Part shown: positions 16,969 to 25,746 of the stretch, in pieces
Position numbering within the stretch: the first letter of the stretch is position 1
Layout: each line of letters opens with the position of its first letter
NCBI RefSeq assembly: GCF_004801905.1
Contig: NZ_SSSN01000003.1
Span: 806,001-870,000 of the forward strand
Length of the DNA: 64,000 bases
Direction: 5' to 3'
Source: Orlajensenia flava
Lineage (GTDB): Bacteria; Actinomycetota; Actinomycetes; Actinomycetales; Microbacteriaceae
Position numbers and translations under genes: made by a program
The notes under the pieces: model-generated
Databases searched by the model: none
Told to the model about the DNA's origin: nothing
The model's input: the letters and a program-made list of their open reading frames with translations, nothing else

Positions 16969-17832
16969 ATGTCCCCGATCGCCGCCGCCGTGAACGCCTG
17001 GTTCCGCGCGGAGGGTCGCGACCTGCCGTGGCGGCGACCCGGGTTCACGCCGTGGGGAACGCTCGTCAGCGAGTTCATGCTGCAGCAGACGCCGGTCGCG
17101 CGGGTGATCCCCCAGCTGGAGGCGTGGCTGCAGCGGTGGCCGTCGCCGAGCGATCTGGCCTCCTCCCCGGCCGGCGACGCGGTGCGGGCGTGGGCTCGGC
17201 TGGGCTATCCGCGCCGGGCGTTGTGGCTGCACGGCGCAGCGACGCAGATCGCCGAACGACACGATGGAGTCGTGCCGAGAGACGTGGACGCGCTGCTCTC
17301 CCTCAGCGGAATCGGCGACTACACCGCGCGAGCGGTGGCCGTGTTCGCCTACGGCGAACGGCATCCGGTCGTCGACACCAACACACGCCGTGTGATCGCC
17401 CGGGCGATCGAGGGACAGGCGGATGCGGCTCCGCCGAACAGGCGCGACCTCGCCGCGATGGATTCGCTGCTGCCCGACGACGACGTCGATGCTCGCGTGT
17501 TCAACGCCGGAATGATGGAACTCGGCGCCATCGTGTGCACCGCGCGCAGTCCGCGATGCGAGGTATGCCCGATCGCCGCGCAGTGCGCGTGGCGCGCCGC
17601 CGGCTATCCCAGCTACGACGGTCCGCGGAAGGCCGTGCAGAAGAAGTACCAGGGCTCGGACCGCCAGGTGCGTGGCGTCGTCATGGCCGAACTGCGAGCG
17701 ACCCACCGACCCGTGACGCCGGCCGAGGTGAGGGCTCTGTGGCCGGACGCCGCCCAACTGGATCGCGCCATCCGTGGCTTATTGGCCGATGGCCTGGCGG
17801 TGGAGTCCCCCGACGGCTACCAGCTCCCCTGA
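16969..17832 (+). CDS. mutY: A/G-specific adenine glycosylase (MutY-type), short
   Basis: 287 residues from the ATG at 16969. The active-site Glu is in SEFMLQQTPVARV, the helix-hairpin-helix is LLSLSGIGDYTARAVAVFAYG and the catalytic Asp is in VVDTNTRRV. The [4Fe-4S] ligands follow the C-x6-C-x2-C-x5-C pattern (CTARSPRCEVCPIAAQC). MutY removes adenine mispaired with 8-oxoguanine. The NUDIX-like C-terminal domain of E. coli MutY is missing; only a short winged-helix-like tail follows, as in many actinobacterial forms. A TACGCT box lies 7 bases before the ATG. Confidence 0.88.
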   Translation: MSPIAAAVNAWFRAEGRDLPWRRPGFTPWGTLVSEFMLQQTPVARVIPQLEAWLQRWPSPSDLASSPAGDAVRAWARLGYPRRALWLHGAATQIAERHDGVVPRDVDALLSLSGIGDYTARAVAVFAYGERHPVVDTNTRRVIARAIEGQADAAPPNRRDLAAMDSLLPDDDVDARVFNAGMMELGAIVCTARSPRCEVCPIAAQCAWRAAGYPSYDGPRKAVQKKYQGSDRQVRGVVMAELRATHRPVTPAEVRALWPDAAQLDRAIRGLLADGLAVESPDGYQLP

Positions 17833-17843
17833 CGGACTCTCAC

Positions 17844-17909
17844 CCGTCGAGAACGCACTTCTTGCGGGTGCAGAGTCGCTCGCACCCGCAAGAAGTGCGT
17901 TCTCGACGG
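17844..17909. repeat. 28-bp perfect inverted repeat between convergent genes
   Basis: Arms at 17844-17871 and 17882-17909 are perfectly complementary around a 10-base loop. The outer part reads CCGTCGAGAACGCACTTC and the inner part TTGCGGGTGC. A diverged second copy lies at 35308-35365. It sits between the stops of the MutY gene and rbfA and could terminate transcription from both sides, though no T-run follows. Confidence 0.85.
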
Positions 17910-17923
17910 AGGGGGTGAGGGGG

Positions 17924-18358
17924 TTAGTCCTCGTCTAGCTCGCGCGGCTTGACGTACGGGTCGGCGTCGCCGGCGTACTCCGCTGTCGACGCCTGGGCCG
18001 TCGTCGCGGTGTCGCGCTCGTGGGCCTCGCGGAGAAGCCCCTCGATGAGCGCGGCGTTCTCGGGGATCGCGTCGAGTTGGAACGCCAGCGTCGGCGTGAG
18101 CCGCGCCGTGATGTTGCGTCCTACCTCGCTGCGCAGCATCCCCGTCGCAGCGGTCAACGCTGCAGCCGTGTCGGCGCGCTCCTCGTCGGTTCCGTAGACG
18201 GTGTAGAACACGGTGGCGTTCTGGAGGTCGCCGGTCACCTGAACATCGGTGATGGTGACGAATCCCATGCGGGGGTCGCGGACGCCCTTCTCGAGGCGCT
18301 TGGCGATGATGACCTTGATGCGGTCGGCCATCTTCCTGGCGCGTGCCGGATCAGCCAT
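17924..18358 (-). CDS. rbfA: Ribosome-binding factor A
   Basis: 144 residues from the ATG at 18358 (ADPARARKMADRIKVIIA), preceded by AAGGAAG. KRLEKGVRDPRMGFVTITDVQVTGDLQNATVFYTVYG is the KH-like RbfA core, and RSEVGRNITARLTPTLAFQLD follows as expected. RbfA binds the 30S subunit during 16S rRNA 5' end maturation. It is the downstream neighbour of infB, with a strong hairpin between them. The frame open upstream to 18406 has no SD. Confidence 0.92.
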   Translation of the reverse strand: MADPARARKMADRIKVIIAKRLEKGVRDPRMGFVTITDVQVTGDLQNATVFYTVYGTDEERADTAAALTAATGMLRSEVGRNITARLTPTLAFQLDAIPENAALIEGLLREAHERDTATTAQASTAEYAGDADPYVKPRELDED

Positions 18359-18402
18359 GGTGCACTTCCTTTCCCGAAGGATGACTTCCCGAAGGATGTC
18401 GG

Positions 18403-18438
18403 GCACGGGGCCCGGACCGCGTGGTCCGAGCCCCGTGC
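18403..18438 (-). terminator. Hairpin between infB and rbfA
   Basis: GCACGGGG pairs with CCCCGTGC and the inner CGGACC pairs with GGTCCG around GCGT, with a small internal loop. It lies 7 bases after the infB stop. There is no T-run, so partial termination or mRNA processing is as plausible as full termination. Two copies of TTCCCGAAGGATG lie just downstream, before rbfA. Confidence 0.6.
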
Positions 18439-18445
18439 GAGCCGA

Positions 18446-21220
18446 CTACACCCGCGGCTTCTCCTTGAGTTCGATGGTCTCGATCTCGTCGCCGATCTGG
18501 ATGTCGTTGAACTTGCCGAGACCGATACCGGCTTCGAAGTCCGTGCGCACCTCGGTGACGTCGTCCTTGAAGCGACGCAGCGACTCGATCGCCAGGTTGT
18601 CGCCCACGACGATGCCCTCGCGGATGACGCGTGCCTTGGCGTTGCGCGTGATCGTTCCCGACCGCACGATGACACCGGCGATGTTGCCGAACTTCGAGGA
18701 GCGGAACACCTCGCGGATCTCGGCGACACCCGACTGGACCTCTTCGAACTCCGGCTTGAGCATGCCCTTGAGGGAGTCCTCGATCTCGTCGATCGCGTTG
18801 TAGATGACCGAGTAGAACCGCACGTCGACGCCTTCACGAGCGGCACGCTCGCGCGCCTTCGTATCGGGTCGCACGTTGAAGCCCACGATGATCGCGTTGT
18901 CGATCGTGGCCAGGTTGACGTCGGACTCGGTGATCGCACCGACACCGCGGTGGATGATGCGCAGCTGCACGCTGTCGTCCACCTCGATCTTCGTGAGCGA
19001 CTCCTCCAGCGCCTCGACGGCACCGGAGACGTCGCCCTTGATGATGAGGTTGAGCGACTCGACCTTGCCCTCTTCGAGAGCACGGGTGAAGTCCTCGAGC
19101 GAGATGCGCTTGCGGGCCTTGGCAAGCTGGGCGTTGCGCTCGGCTGCCTCGCGCTTCTCGGCGATCTGACGGGCCGTGCGGTCGTCATCCGTCACTAGGA
19201 AGGTGTCACCGGCGCGCGGGACGCTCGAGAGGCCCTGCACCTGCACCGGACGCGCGGGGAACGCCTCGTCGACGGCATTGCCGTCCTCGTCGGCCATCGC
19301 TCGGACACGGCCGTAAGCCGTACCCGCGACGATGGAATCTCCGACGCGCAGCGTTCCCGACTGGATGAGCACGGTCGCGACGGCGCCGCGACCCTTGTCG
19401 AGCTTGGCCTCGATGGCAACGCCGCGAGCGTCCTTGTTGGGGTTCGCGCGCAGGTCGAGCCCGGCATCCGCGGTCAGCAGCACGGCGTCCAGGAGCTCCT
19501 GGATGCCGATGTTGTTGCGTGCGGACACGTCGACGAAGATGACGTCTCCGCCGTACTCCTCGGCGACGAGGCCGAACTCGGTGAGCTGCTGGCGCACCTT
19601 CTGCGGGTTGGCGTCTTCCTTGTCGATCTTGTTGACGGCGACGACCACGGGAACGCCGGCGGCCTGGGCGTGGTTGAGCGCCTCGATCGTCTGAGGCATG
19701 ATGCCGTCGTCGGCCGCGACCACGAGGATCGCCATGTCGGTCACCTGGGCACCGCGGGCACGCATGGCGGTGAACGCCTCGTGACCCGGCGTGTCGATGA
19801 AGGTGACGGCGCGCTCGAAGCCCTCGTGCTCGGTCCACACCTGGTAGGCACCGATGTGCTGGGTGATGCCACCCGCCTCACCGGCCACCACGTTGGCGTT
19901 GCGGATCGCGTCGAGGAGGCGCGTCTTACCGTGGTCGACGTGACCCATGACGGTGACGACCGGCGGACGGATCTCGAGGTCCTCATCCGTCTCGTCGGAG
20001 AGCTCCTGGTCGAGGTCGATGTCGAAGCCCTCGAGCAGCTCCTTGTCCTCCTCCTCAGGAGAGACGATCTGGATCTTGTATCCCAGCTCCTCGCCGAGCA
20101 CCTGGAAGGTGGCCTCGTCGAGCGACTCGGTCGCCGTGGCCATCTCACCGAGGTGGAACAGCACGGTCACGAGCGAGCCGGGGTTGGCGTCGATCTTGTC
20201 GGCGAAGTCGGAGATGGATGCTCCGCGGCGCAGACGGATGGCGGTGGTGCCGTTTCCGCGGGGAACGCTCACGCCGCCGAGCGACGGGGCCTCCCGCATC
20301 TCGAATTCCTGCCGCTTCGTGCGCTTCGACTTGCGAGCCTTGCTCTTTCCGCCACCGCGACCGAAGGCACCGGCGGTACCTCCGCCGGGTCCGCGACCAC
20401 GACCGCCGCCACCGGCAGGGCGAGGTCCGCCGAAACCACCGGCGCCGGGAGCTCCACCGGCACCGCCGGGACGCTGCTGGAAGCCGGGACGTGCACCGGC
20501 ACCGCCGGCGCCGCCGGGACGCTGCTGGAAGCCGGGACGCTGGCCGAAGCCGCCCGGGCGGGCACCCTGACCGGGACCGCCGGGACGCGGGGCACCGGGG
20601 CGGGGAGCGGAGGGACGCGGGATGTTGCCGGGGCTGGGACGCTGGCCCATTCCCTGCGCGCTCGCGAACGGGTTGTTGCCCGGACGCGGGATGTTGGTGG
20701 GGCGCTGGCCCATGCCCTGGTTCGACGCGAACGGGTTGTTGCCCGGACGCGCGCTGGTGCCTCCAGGACGCGGTGCGCCGGGACGCGGTGCGGTCGACGG
20801 CGTCGCGGCGTCCGCTGCGGGGGCGGCCGCCTTCTCGTCGGTTGACACGGCAGCGGCCTGCTCGGCCGCAGCCTTCTCAGCGGCGGCGCGCTGCTCGGCC
20901 TCGGCCTGACGCTCGGCGACCGTCTTCGGTGCGCTCGGCATCGGGGCGGCGGGTGCTTCGTCGTCTGCGGCGGGAGCCTGCGTGACGGGCGCTGCCGGCT
21001 TGCGGGGTGCCGGGGCGGGGGCGGCCTTCGCTGCGGCAGCCTCCTTGTGGGCGACGCCGGCGGCCTCGAGGGCAGCCTTGAGTCGGCGGGCGACCGGCGG
21101 GGCGATCGACGACGACGGCCCCTTGACGTACTCCCCCAACTCCTTGAGCTTGTCGAGGGCGATCTTGCTGTCTACTCCGAGCTCGCTGGCGATCTCGTGC
21201 ACACGTGGATTTGCAGCCAC
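18446..21220 (-). CDS. infB: Translation initiation factor IF-2
   Basis: 924 residues from a GTG at 21220 ([18 protein letters not shown]), with AGGAG 5 bases upstream; the ATG 24 bases earlier lacks an SD. The N-terminal IF2N motif is followed by about 250 low-complexity residues rich in Ala, Pro, Gly and Arg, with repeated RPGNNPFAS and QGMGQRP units. The G domain has [16 protein letters not shown] and NKID. Domain II, III and the C-terminal fMet-tRNA domain are complete up to LKEKPRV. IF-2 brings initiator tRNA to the ribosome with GTP hydrolysis. The long Gly/Pro-rich linker is usual in actinobacteria. Confidence 0.96.
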   Translation of the reverse strand: MAANPRVHEIASELGVDSKIALDKLKELGEYVKGPSSSIAPPVARRLKAALEAAGVAHKEAAAAKAAPAPAPRKPAAPVTQAPAADDEAPAAPMPSAPKTVAERQAEAEQRAAAEKAAAEQAAAVSTDEKAAAPAADAATPSTAPRPGAPRPGGTSARPGNNPFASNQGMGQRPTNIPRPGNNPFASAQGMGQRPSPGNIPRPSAPRPGAPRPGGPGQGARPGGFGQRPGFQQRPGGAGGAGARPGFQQRPGGAGGAPGAGGFGGPRPAGGGGRGRGPGGGTAGAFGRGGGKSKARKSKRTKRQEFEMREAPSLGGVSVPRGNGTTAIRLRRGASISDFADKIDANPGSLVTVLFHLGEMATATESLDEATFQVLGEELGYKIQIVSPEEEDKELLEGFDIDLDQELSDETDEDLEIRPPVVTVMGHVDHGKTRLLDAIRNANVVAGEAGGITQHIGAYQVWTEHEGFERAVTFIDTPGHEAFTAMRARGAQVTDMAILVVAADDGIMPQTIEALNHAQAAGVPVVVAVNKIDKEDANPQKVRQQLTEFGLVAEEYGGDVIFVDVSARNNIGIQELLDAVLLTADAGLDLRANPNKDARGVAIEAKLDKGRGAVATVLIQSGTLRVGDSIVAGTAYGRVRAMADEDGNAVDEAFPARPVQVQGLSSVPRAGDTFLVTDDDRTARQIAEKREAAERNAQLAKARKRISLEDFTRALEEGKVESLNLIIKGDVSGAVEALEESLTKIEVDDSVQLRIIHRGVGAITESDVNLATIDNAIIVGFNVRPDTKARERAAREGVDVRFYSVIYNAIDEIEDSLKGMLKPEFEEVQSGVAEIREVFRSSKFGNIAGVIVRSGTITRNAKARVIREGIVVGDNLAIESLRRFKDDVTEVRTDFEAGIGLGKFNDIQIGDEIETIELKEKPRV

Positions 21221-21307
21221 AATTCTCCTGTCTCGGGTCTGCACCCGGACAGGGGCAGACCATTAGTAACGGACGGTACTCACTTCGAGCCGCTCATTAG
21301 TGGTCCA

Positions 21308-21553
21308 TTAGCCGTTCAGCCTGTTCTCTAGATCGGTCGCATCCAGCTGGCCGGCTACCCGTAGTGCACGCCCGAAGGCCCGTTTGCGGACTGCCAGCTG
21401 AAAGCACGATGCAGTCGGATGCAGCCACGCTCCTCGCCCGGGCAGAGTCGCGGTCTCATCGACCACGAGTTCTGATTCCCCGGCGACGATTCTCAGAAGT
21501 GAGGACCTCGGGGCGCGCGAACGGCATCCGATGCACGTTCTGACGGCATCCAT
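21308..21553 (-). CDS. ylxR: YlxR family RNA-binding-type protein
   Basis: 81 residues from the ATG at 21553 (DAVRTCIGCRSRAPRSSLLRI); an ATG at 21577 is a possible alternative. The motifs RTCIGCR, LPGRGAWLHP and AFGRALR define the YlxR/DUF448 family. These small basic proteins sit between nusA and infB in most bacteria and have been linked to transcription or RNase P regulation; the exact role here is open. Confidence 0.9.
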   Translation of the reverse strand: MDAVRTCIGCRSRAPRSSLLRIVAGESELVVDETATLPGRGAWLHPTASCFQLAVRKRAFGRALRVAGQLDATDLENRLNG

Positions 21554-21609
21554 CGTACCCCCATTCGCCGCTCTCACGATGCGCGCGGCTCGCCCGGCGT
21601 CGTCGCGGT

Positions 21610-22608
21610 TCAGTCGCCCTCGAGGATCGAGTCGGGCTGGATGTCGATCTTCGCCCCCGTGAGCTTTGCGGCCAGGCGGGCGTTCTGCCCTTCCTTGCCG
21701 ATCGCGAGCGAGAGCTGGTAGTCGGGGACGAGAGCGCGCACGGCCTTGAGCGACGCGTCGACGACGTAGGCGCTGGTGACCTTCGCCGGCGAGAGCGCGC
21801 TGGCGACGAAGGCGGGTAGGTCGTCGGAGTAGTCGACGATGTCGATCTTCTCGTTGTTGAGCTCGGCTGTGACGGCGCGCACGCGCTGCCCGAGCTCGCC
21901 GATGCAGGCGCCCTTGGCGTTCACTCCCGGCTCGGTGGCACGGACGGCGATCTTGGTGCGGTGGCCGGCCTCGCGGGCGAGCGAGACGATCTCGACGACG
22001 CCCGATGCGATCTCGGGCACCTCGAGCGCGAACAGCTTGCGGACGAGCGAGGGATGCGTGCGCGACACGGTGATCTGCGGACCCTTCGCCCCCTTGGCGA
22101 CGCTCGTGACGTAGACGCGGATGCGCGAGCCGTGCGCGTAGTCCTCGCCCGGCACCTGCTCCTCGGGCGGGAGGATCGCCTCGACGCTGCCGAGGTCGAC
22201 GTGGATCATCCGCGGGTTGGGGCCCTGCTGGATGACGCCGGCGACGATGTCGCCCTCGCGGCCGCGGAACTCCCCCAGCACGGCGTCGTCGGCGATGTCG
22301 CGCAGACGCTGGTTGATGACCTGCTTGGCGGCGAATGCCGCGATGCGCCCGAAGTCGCTCGGGCTGTCCTCGGCCTCGCCGACGATGTTGCCCTCCTCGT
22401 CGCGCTCGGGCACGAACACGGTGACGTGACCCGACTTGCGGTCGAGCTCGACGCGGGCACCGTCGGGGTCGATGTGGCCGTGGGCGTTCGGGTTCACGTG
22501 CTTGAGGTAGGCGGTCAGAATGGCCGACTCGATGATCTGCACGAGTTCGTCGAAGGGGATCTCCTTCTCGCGCTCCATCAGTCGCAGTACGCCGAGGTCG
22601 ATATCCAT
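21610..22608 (-). CDS. nusA: Transcription termination/antitermination factor NusA
   Basis: 332 residues, the short actinobacterial form. It has an N-terminal polymerase-binding domain (EIPFDELVQIIESAIL), an S1 domain (EGDIVAGVIQQGPN), and KH1/KH2 (GVNAKGACIGELGQRVRAVTAEL; SLAIGKEGQNARLAAKLTGAKIDI). The acidic C-terminal repeats of E. coli NusA are absent. An AGGAGGC SD precedes the ATG. The usual upstream partner rimP is not in the 139-base gap to proS. Confidence 0.95.
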   Translation of the reverse strand: MDIDLGVLRLMEREKEIPFDELVQIIESAILTAYLKHVNPNAHGHIDPDGARVELDRKSGHVTVFVPERDEEGNIVGEAEDSPSDFGRIAAFAAKQVINQRLRDIADDAVLGEFRGREGDIVAGVIQQGPNPRMIHVDLGSVEAILPPEEQVPGEDYAHGSRIRVYVTSVAKGAKGPQITVSRTHPSLVRKLFALEVPEIASGVVEIVSLAREAGHRTKIAVRATEPGVNAKGACIGELGQRVRAVTAELNNEKIDIVDYSDDLPAFVASALSPAKVTSAYVVDASLKAVRALVPDYQLSLAIGKEGQNARLAAKLTGAKIDIQPDSILEGD

Positions 22609-22711
22609 CGCCGGCCTCCTCTATTCAGCTCTCGTGTTCACTTGTGCCCCGGCCTGGATTGCTCGGCGGGAACTCTCTAGGGTACCGGATGCGCGCCGCA
22701 GCGTTATACGG

Positions 22712-22737
22712 CGACGACGGATGCGCATCCGTCGTCG
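22712..22737. terminator. 26-bp perfect palindrome between proS and nusA
   Basis: CGACGACGGATGC meets its exact complement GCATCCGTCGTCG. It can form an 11-bp stem with a GCGC loop, 11 bases after the proS stop. No T-run follows. It is a likely proS terminator or a regulator site for nusA. Confidence 0.55.
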
Positions 22738-22747
22738 GCTTGGCGCC

Positions 22748-24517
22748 TCAGCGCGCGGCGAGCGCCTCGACGACCTCGCTGATGGCGACGGGCGTGCGCT
22801 CGCCGGTCGCCCGGTTCCACACCTCGACGATGCCCTCGGACACGCCGCGACCCGCGATGACGATGGTCGGGATGCCGATGAGCTCGGCGTCGCCGAACTT
22901 GACGCCGGGAGAGACCTTGGGGCGGTCGTCGTAGAGCACGCTGAGACCGGCGGCCTCCAGCGAGGCGCTGACGGCCTCTCCGGCGGCGAAGGCGGCCTCG
23001 TCCTTGCCGGTCGCCACGACGTGCACGTCGAACGGCGCGACCGAGGCCGGCCAGATGAGTCCCTTGTCGTCGTTGTTGCCCTCGGCGATGATCGCCAGGA
23101 TGCGGGTGACGCCGATGCCGTAGGAACCCATCGTGACGGTGACGAGCTTGCCGTTCTCGTCGAGCACCTTGAGCCCGAGCACGTCGGCGTACTTGCGCCC
23201 GAGCTGGAAGACGTGCCCGATCTCCATGCCGCGAGCGAGCTCGACCGGGCCCGAGCCGTCGGGGGCGGGGTCGCCCGCACGCACCTCGGCGGCCTCGATG
23301 GTGCCGTCGGTGGCGAAGTCGCGCCCGGCGACGAGGCCGAAGACGTGTCGACCGTGCTCGTTGGCGCCGGTGATCCAGCCGGAGCCGTCGGAGATGCGGG
23401 CATCCGTCAGGTAGCGGATGCCGGTGGCCGACTCCTCGCCGAGGATCGCACCCTGCTCCGACCACGGGCCGATGTAGCCCTTCACGAGGGTGGGGTTCGC
23501 CTCGAAGTCGGCCTCCGTTGCTGTCTCGATCTCGGCCGGAGCGAAAGCCACCTCGACGCGCTTCATGTCGATCTCGCGGTCGCCGGGGATGCCGACGACG
23601 ACGATCTCGCGGTATCCGTCGAGGTGATCGAGCGCGAGGACGACGTTCTTGAGGGTGTCGGCGGCCGTCCACGCTCGACCGTCGGGGCGCGGGTGCGCGC
23701 TGTTGGCACGGTCGACGAGCGTCTGGATGGTGGGAGTGTCTGGAGTGTCGAGCACCTCGAGAGGCGTGAGGTGCTCGTAGGAGCGCGTGGGCGGCGCCGT
23801 CGTGACGTAGGCCTCGACGTTGGCCGCGTATCCGCCGGCTGATCGCACGAAGGTGTCCTCGCCGACGAGGGTCGGGTGCAGGAACTCCTCGCTGCGCGAT
23901 CCGCCCATGGCGCCGGCATCCGCCTGCACGATGACGTACTCGAGGCCCAGGCGCGTGAAGATGCGCTCATAGGCGTCCCGCTGCGACTGGTAGGAGGCGT
24001 CGAGCCCGGCATCCGTGTAATCGAAGGAGTAGGCATCCTTCATGGTGAACTCGCGACCGCGGAGGAGGCCGGCGCGGGGACGGGCCTCGTCACGGTACTT
24101 GTCCTGGATCTGGTAGATCGACAGCGGCAGGTCCTTATAGGAGGAGTACAGGTCCTTCACCAGGAGCGTGAAGACCTCTTCGTGCGTCGGGGCGAGGAGA
24201 TAGTCCGCGCCCTTGCGATCCTGCAGGCGGAAGATGCCGTCGCCGTACTCGGTCCAGCGGTTGCTCAGCTCGTAGGGCTCGCGGGGCAGCAACGCCGGGA
24301 AGTGCACTTCGTGAGCGCCGGCGGCCTCCATCTCCTCTCGGATGATCGCCTCGATCTTCGCCTTCACGCGCAGGCCGAGCGGCAGCCACGCGAACACGCC
24401 CGGCGCCTGGCGACGGATGTAGCCCGCCCGCACGAGCAGGCGGTGGCTGGTCACCTCGGCGTCGGAGGGGTCTTCGCGGAGGGTGCGGAGGAAGAAGTTG
24501 GTCAGGCGTGTGGGCAC
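22748..24517 (-). CDS. proS: Prolyl-tRNA synthetase
   Basis: 589 residues. Class II synthetase, bacterial (INS-containing) type: motif 1 region [14 protein letters not shown], motif 2 [27 protein letters not shown], the YbaK-like editing insert about residues 230-380 ([14 protein letters not shown]), motif 3 [16 protein letters not shown] and a C-terminal anticodon-binding domain. The start is GTG, 6 bases after TAAACT (24524-24529), consistent with a leaderless mRNA. Confidence 0.96.
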   Translation of the reverse strand: MPTRLTNFFLRTLREDPSDAEVTSHRLLVRAGYIRRQAPGVFAWLPLGLRVKAKIEAIIREEMEAAGAHEVHFPALLPREPYELSNRWTEYGDGIFRLQDRKGADYLLAPTHEEVFTLLVKDLYSSYKDLPLSIYQIQDKYRDEARPRAGLLRGREFTMKDAYSFDYTDAGLDASYQSQRDAYERIFTRLGLEYVIVQADAGAMGGSRSEEFLHPTLVGEDTFVRSAGGYAANVEAYVTTAPPTRSYEHLTPLEVLDTPDTPTIQTLVDRANSAHPRPDGRAWTAADTLKNVVLALDHLDGYREIVVVGIPGDREIDMKRVEVAFAPAEIETATEADFEANPTLVKGYIGPWSEQGAILGEESATGIRYLTDARISDGSGWITGANEHGRHVFGLVAGRDFATDGTIEAAEVRAGDPAPDGSGPVELARGMEIGHVFQLGRKYADVLGLKVLDENGKLVTVTMGSYGIGVTRILAIIAEGNNDDKGLIWPASVAPFDVHVVATGKDEAAFAAGEAVSASLEAAGLSVLYDDRPKVSPGVKFGDAELIGIPTIVIAGRGVSEGIVEVWNRATGERTPVAISEVVEALAAR

Positions 24518-24585
24518 CCGCGTAGTTTACGGGGCCGCAGCGTGGCTGAGCGCGAGCGAGCACTCAACCACTCACCGTCGAGGTT

Positions 24586-25572
24586 TCACCTCGCTCCAAT
24601 CGCGGTGAGAAGAGCAGCGGCTACGGCGGGCGCGTTACTCGGAAGCTCGATCCCCGCGCCTTGGATTGCGATCGCGTTCGCGCCGTCTGTCGCGTAAAGC
24701 CGAGCTTGCGGATTCGCGATTATGTACGCGACGGTTGCGCCGGCCACGGTCACGGGATGGGCGGCAGGATCCGAGGCTCGCGATACTACGGCCGCACCGG
24801 CCCCTGCTACCGCGTAGGTACCCAGGGATCCCGCCTGCGCGTCCGGCTCAGCCCAGTAACAGAAAGAATGACCAGGCTTGTGAAGCAGGGCTTGGAACCC
24901 TGCGGCCGGCATGTCGTTGCTCGACTGAAAGTTCATCGCGTCGAGTCGGGGTCCACCGAGTAGCGCGGCCGTATCGATCGCCGGGCCGAGTCTGCCGCAG
25001 TCCATCACCGTCGGCCAGGCCCCACTCGGCACGGTCCAAGAGAAGTCGACTGGAGCCGTTTTGGCGAGTTCCGCGGTCAACGACGACGACGCGTCGGCAG
25101 CGCCATCGCCATACGCAACGCCACTCAGCCAGACCGATCCAACCGTCAGGCTGAAACATGTGCTCGTGTCGGCATCGCTCGCACAATTGCGCTTTGTCGG
25201 AGGGGTCGACCGTATGTCGTCTGCTAGCCCGTCGGTGGGCACGGCAACAATGATGACGTCGGTTGTCTCTGACGTAGCGCCCCATTGGCAGATCAGCCCA
25301 CCATGAGCGTTGACGACCCACCCGTATGGATCCATCGACTGCGAGTTGACCTGTTCGCTTCGACCGAAAGCCTTGCTCACTGAGGCGTCGCTCAATAACG
25401 ACTGGCAATCGCCTCCGTAGAGAGGTCTGTCAACTGCTGACGCATTGGGCACGTCCATCGTTGGAGAAGGCAGGACGTCCGGGTGAGCTGAGGTGAGCGG
25501 TTCACTAGCGCAGCCCGCTAGGAGCAGAACTCCAAATACAACTGCACCGATGCGAATTTCCCCCATGAACAT
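24586..25572 (-). CDS. Putative lipoprotein with two related halves
   Basis: 328 residues. The signal peptide ends in a lipobox LAGC (Cys21), so membrane anchoring outside the cell is expected. Two halves look related: DCQSLLSDASVSKAFGR ... ICQWG and DCGRLGPAIDTAALLGG ... FCYW, each with a Cys pair and a Trp. No family was recognised. Base composition looks lower in GC than the neighbours, and codon use is less biased, which hints at acquisition. TAACTT lies 6 bases before the ATG (25579-25584). It is inserted between proS and an RNase gene of the opposite strand. Confidence 0.72.
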   Translation of the reverse strand: MFMGEIRIGAVVFGVLLLAGCASEPLTSAHPDVLPSPTMDVPNASAVDRPLYGGDCQSLLSDASVSKAFGRSEQVNSQSMDPYGWVVNAHGGLICQWGATSETTDVIIVAVPTDGLADDIRSTPPTKRNCASDADTSTCFSLTVGSVWLSGVAYGDGAADASSSLTAELAKTAPVDFSWTVPSGAWPTVMDCGRLGPAIDTAALLGGPRLDAMNFQSSNDMPAAGFQALLHKPGHSFCYWAEPDAQAGSLGTYAVAGAGAAVVSRASDPAAHPVTVAGATVAYIIANPQARLYATDGANAIAIQGAGIELPSNAPAVAAALLTAIGAR

Positions 25573-25746
25573 GGATGAAAGTTATCGGCATCCCGGATGC
25601 TCGCCCTCACGGATTCCGACCCCAATACGGGGGGTGGCGAACTCCTTCACGCTCCGAGCGATGGGCCACCGATGGTGGCGAGTCCGCCCCTCTGGGTCGC
25701 CGATGCAACGCCGCTCCGTCGTCCGTCATCGCCGTAGGCTGTGGCC

